Positions 7,343-8,403 of a DNA stretch of 8,403 nt are shown piece by piece (position 1 is the stretch's first letter; every line of letters starts with the position of its first letter). The notes below the pieces were generated by a model. That model saw only the letters and a program-made list of their open reading frames with translations, was not told the DNA's origin and searched no databases. The stretch comes from Bacteroidales bacterium UBA1199 (GTDB lineage: Bacteria > Bacteroidota > Bacteroidia > Bacteroidales > UBA932), in NCBI GenBank assembly GCA_002309795.1, contig DBXZ01000014.1:1-8403 (forward strand). Direction: 5' to 3'. The position numbers and the translations under genes are program-made.

Positions 7343-8403
7343 ATGGTAAAAGTCAAACCCTTTGCAGCCATCCGTCCTCCCAAGGCGATCTCCAAGGAGG
7401 TTTCTGCACGTCCCTACGACGTGATGAACTCCGTGGAAGCGCGCGCGGAAGCCGGCGAGAAATCGCTGCTCCATATCACCAAACCGGAAATCGATTTTGA
7501 ACCGATTGCCGGCGAGCACGAACAGCGCACCTACGACAAAGCCGTAGCCAACTACAAACTCTGGAAAGAGCGCGGCTGGCTCAAGCGCGACGCCAAGGAG
7601 TGCTACTACGTCTACGCCCAGACGATGGAAGGTCGTACCCAGTACGGTATCATCCTCTGCGCCAACACCGACGACTACGCTACGGGCGCCATCAAGAAGC
7701 ACGAACTCACCCGCAAGGAGAAGGAAGACGACCGCATGATCCACGTCCGCATCCAGAATGCGAACATCGAACCGGTCTTCTTCGCTTACCCGGACAATGC
7801 GGAGATCGATGCCATCATGTTTCGTTACATCTCCCACGTTCCGGAGTACGACTTCGTCGCCGACGAAGACGGTTTCGGCCACAAGCTGTGGGTGATTGAC
7901 GACGATCGGGACATCGCCCGCATTACCGAGATCTTTGCAGGCATTCCTGCTTTCTATGTAGCTGACGGTCACCACCGTACCGCTGCTGCGGCACGCGTGG
8001 GCGCCGAGAAGCGCAGCCAGAATCCGAACCACACCGGCAAGGAGGAGTACAACTACTTCATGGCTGTCTGCTTCCCGGACAACCAGCTCAAGATCATCGA
8101 CTACAACCGCGTGGTGAAAGACCTCAACGGTCTGAGCGGCAAGCAGTTCTTCGAGGCGCTCCAGAAGGATTTCATCGTGGAGTGCAAGTGCGACTGCACG
8201 AAGGACGGCGGCAAGTGCGACTGCGAGTTCCCTTGCCACTGCGAATGTTCCGAACCGTACAAACCGGCCGGACTGCACAACTTCTCGATGTACTTCGAGG
8301 GTGTGTGGTATTCGCTGACCGCAAAACCCGGTACGTATAACGACAACGACCCGATCGGCGTGCTCGACGTGACGATCCTTTCGAACCTCGTGTTCGACAA
8401 GAT
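7343..8403 (+). CDS. DUF1015 family protein with Cys-rich insert (partial, 3' end outside window)
   Basis: Third gene of the serine operon, starting 12 bases after serA. The frame is open for 353 codons to the right edge; family members are usually about 400-430 residues, so the C-terminus is missing. Family hallmarks: KPFAAIRPP at 5-13, ARPYDVMNS at 22-30, KKHELTRKEKEDDR at 118-131, NIEPVFFAYPD at 141-151, the conserved VADGHHRTAAA at 206-216, and PGTYNDNDPIGVLDV at 329-343. The function of DUF1015 is not established. Its frequent place beside serA and serC in Bacteroidetes suggests a link to serine metabolism. The odd part is residues 281-302, with Cys at 281, 283, 285, 292, 294, 298, 300 and 302 plus H299, inserted just before the conserved YKPAGLHNFSMY. 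In the relatives I remember this loop is short and lacks Cys. The reading frame and codon use are continuous through the insert, so it looks like real coding sequence rather than an error. Confidence 0.9.
   Translation, partial: MVKVKPFAAIRPPKAISKEVSARPYDVMNSVEARAEAGEKSLLHITKPEIDFEPIAGEHEQRTYDKAVANYKLWKERGWLKRDAKECYYVYAQTMEGRTQYGIILCANTDDYATGAIKKHELTRKEKEDDRMIHVRIQNANIEPVFFAYPDNAEIDAIMFRYISHVPEYDFVADEDGFGHKLWVIDDDRDIARITEIFAGIPAFYVADGHHRTAAAARVGAEKRSQNPNHTGKEEYNYFMAVCFPDNQLKIIDYNRVVKDLNGLSGKQFFEALQKDFIVECKCDCTKDGGKCDCEFPCHCECSEPYKPAGLHNFSMYFEGVWYSLTAKPGTYNDNDPIGVLDVTILSNLVFDK
8184..8224 (+). repeat. In-frame direct repeat within the Cys-rich insert
   Basis: The 14-base sequence gcaagtgcgactgc occurs at 8184-8197 and 8211-8224, offset by 27 bases (nine codons). 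Each copy encodes the KCDC step, at residues 282-285 and 291-294. The offset keeps the frame, consistent with tandem duplication having enlarged the insert. Confidence 0.8.

Noticed and set aside
8183..8248. Separate small metallothionein gene
   Set aside because: There is no start, stop or leader around the Cys-rich stretch; it is in frame within the DUF1015 gene with conserved family sequence on both sides.
5423..8278. 951-residue minus-strand ORF antisense to serC, serA and the DUF1015 gene
   Set aside because: Its codons are the exact reverse complements of the sense codons, so it reflects the absence of TTA, CTA and TCA in three well-supported genes. The translation has no recognisable domain.

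Overview
The window looks like the chromosome of a fairly GC-rich member of the Bacteroidales. Three things point there. The serC-serA-DUF1015 gene string and the ACT-less, Lys-for-His SerA are typical of that group. Upstream regions carry the Bacteroidetes promoter pattern TTG, 20 bases, then TAnnTTTG or a near match. Starts lack Shine-Dalgarno sequences and have A/T-rich leaders instead. I cannot name a genus. No mobile element, CRISPR array, tRNA or rRNA is visible. Nearly all the DNA is coding, and the longest gene-free stretch is about 75 bases.

Layout: (1) 1-998, minus strand, the N-terminal two thirds of a RecQ helicase, cut by the window edge. (2) A 75-base divergent promoter region, then nhaA (Na+/H+ antiporter) and a lipoprotein FKBP-type prolyl isomerase on the plus strand, 21 bases apart. 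(3) On the minus strand, a pRiA4b ORF-3-like protein with a very acidic tail followed after 5 bases by miaA (tRNA dimethylallyltransferase). The 3' end of miaA overlaps the end of the FKBP gene by 8 bases, tail to tail. (4) A compact intergenic region with two opposed promoters on almost the same 34 bases, then a YigZ/IMPACT-family gene on plus. (5) A serine-biosynthesis operon on plus: serC, serA and a DUF1015 gene, with 12-base spacers and a well-formed promoter overlapping the yigZ stop codon. The last gene runs off the right edge.

Functionally the genes are mainly housekeeping: DNA repair, ion homeostasis, envelope protein folding, tRNA modification, and serine synthesis from 3-phosphoglycerate (SerA oxidises it, SerC transaminates the product). 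No serB phosphatase is seen here. The DUF1015 protein sits where a third pathway protein might be expected, but its function is unknown.

The most unusual feature is a cysteine-dense insert in the DUF1015 protein: eight Cys in 22 residues, containing an in-frame repeat, in an otherwise ordinary family member. Other points of interest are the mutually overlapping divergent promoters, the predicted almost leaderless yigZ transcript, and the atypical active site of SerA. I see no convincing new multi-gene system. The Cys-rich module is the best candidate for something undescribed.
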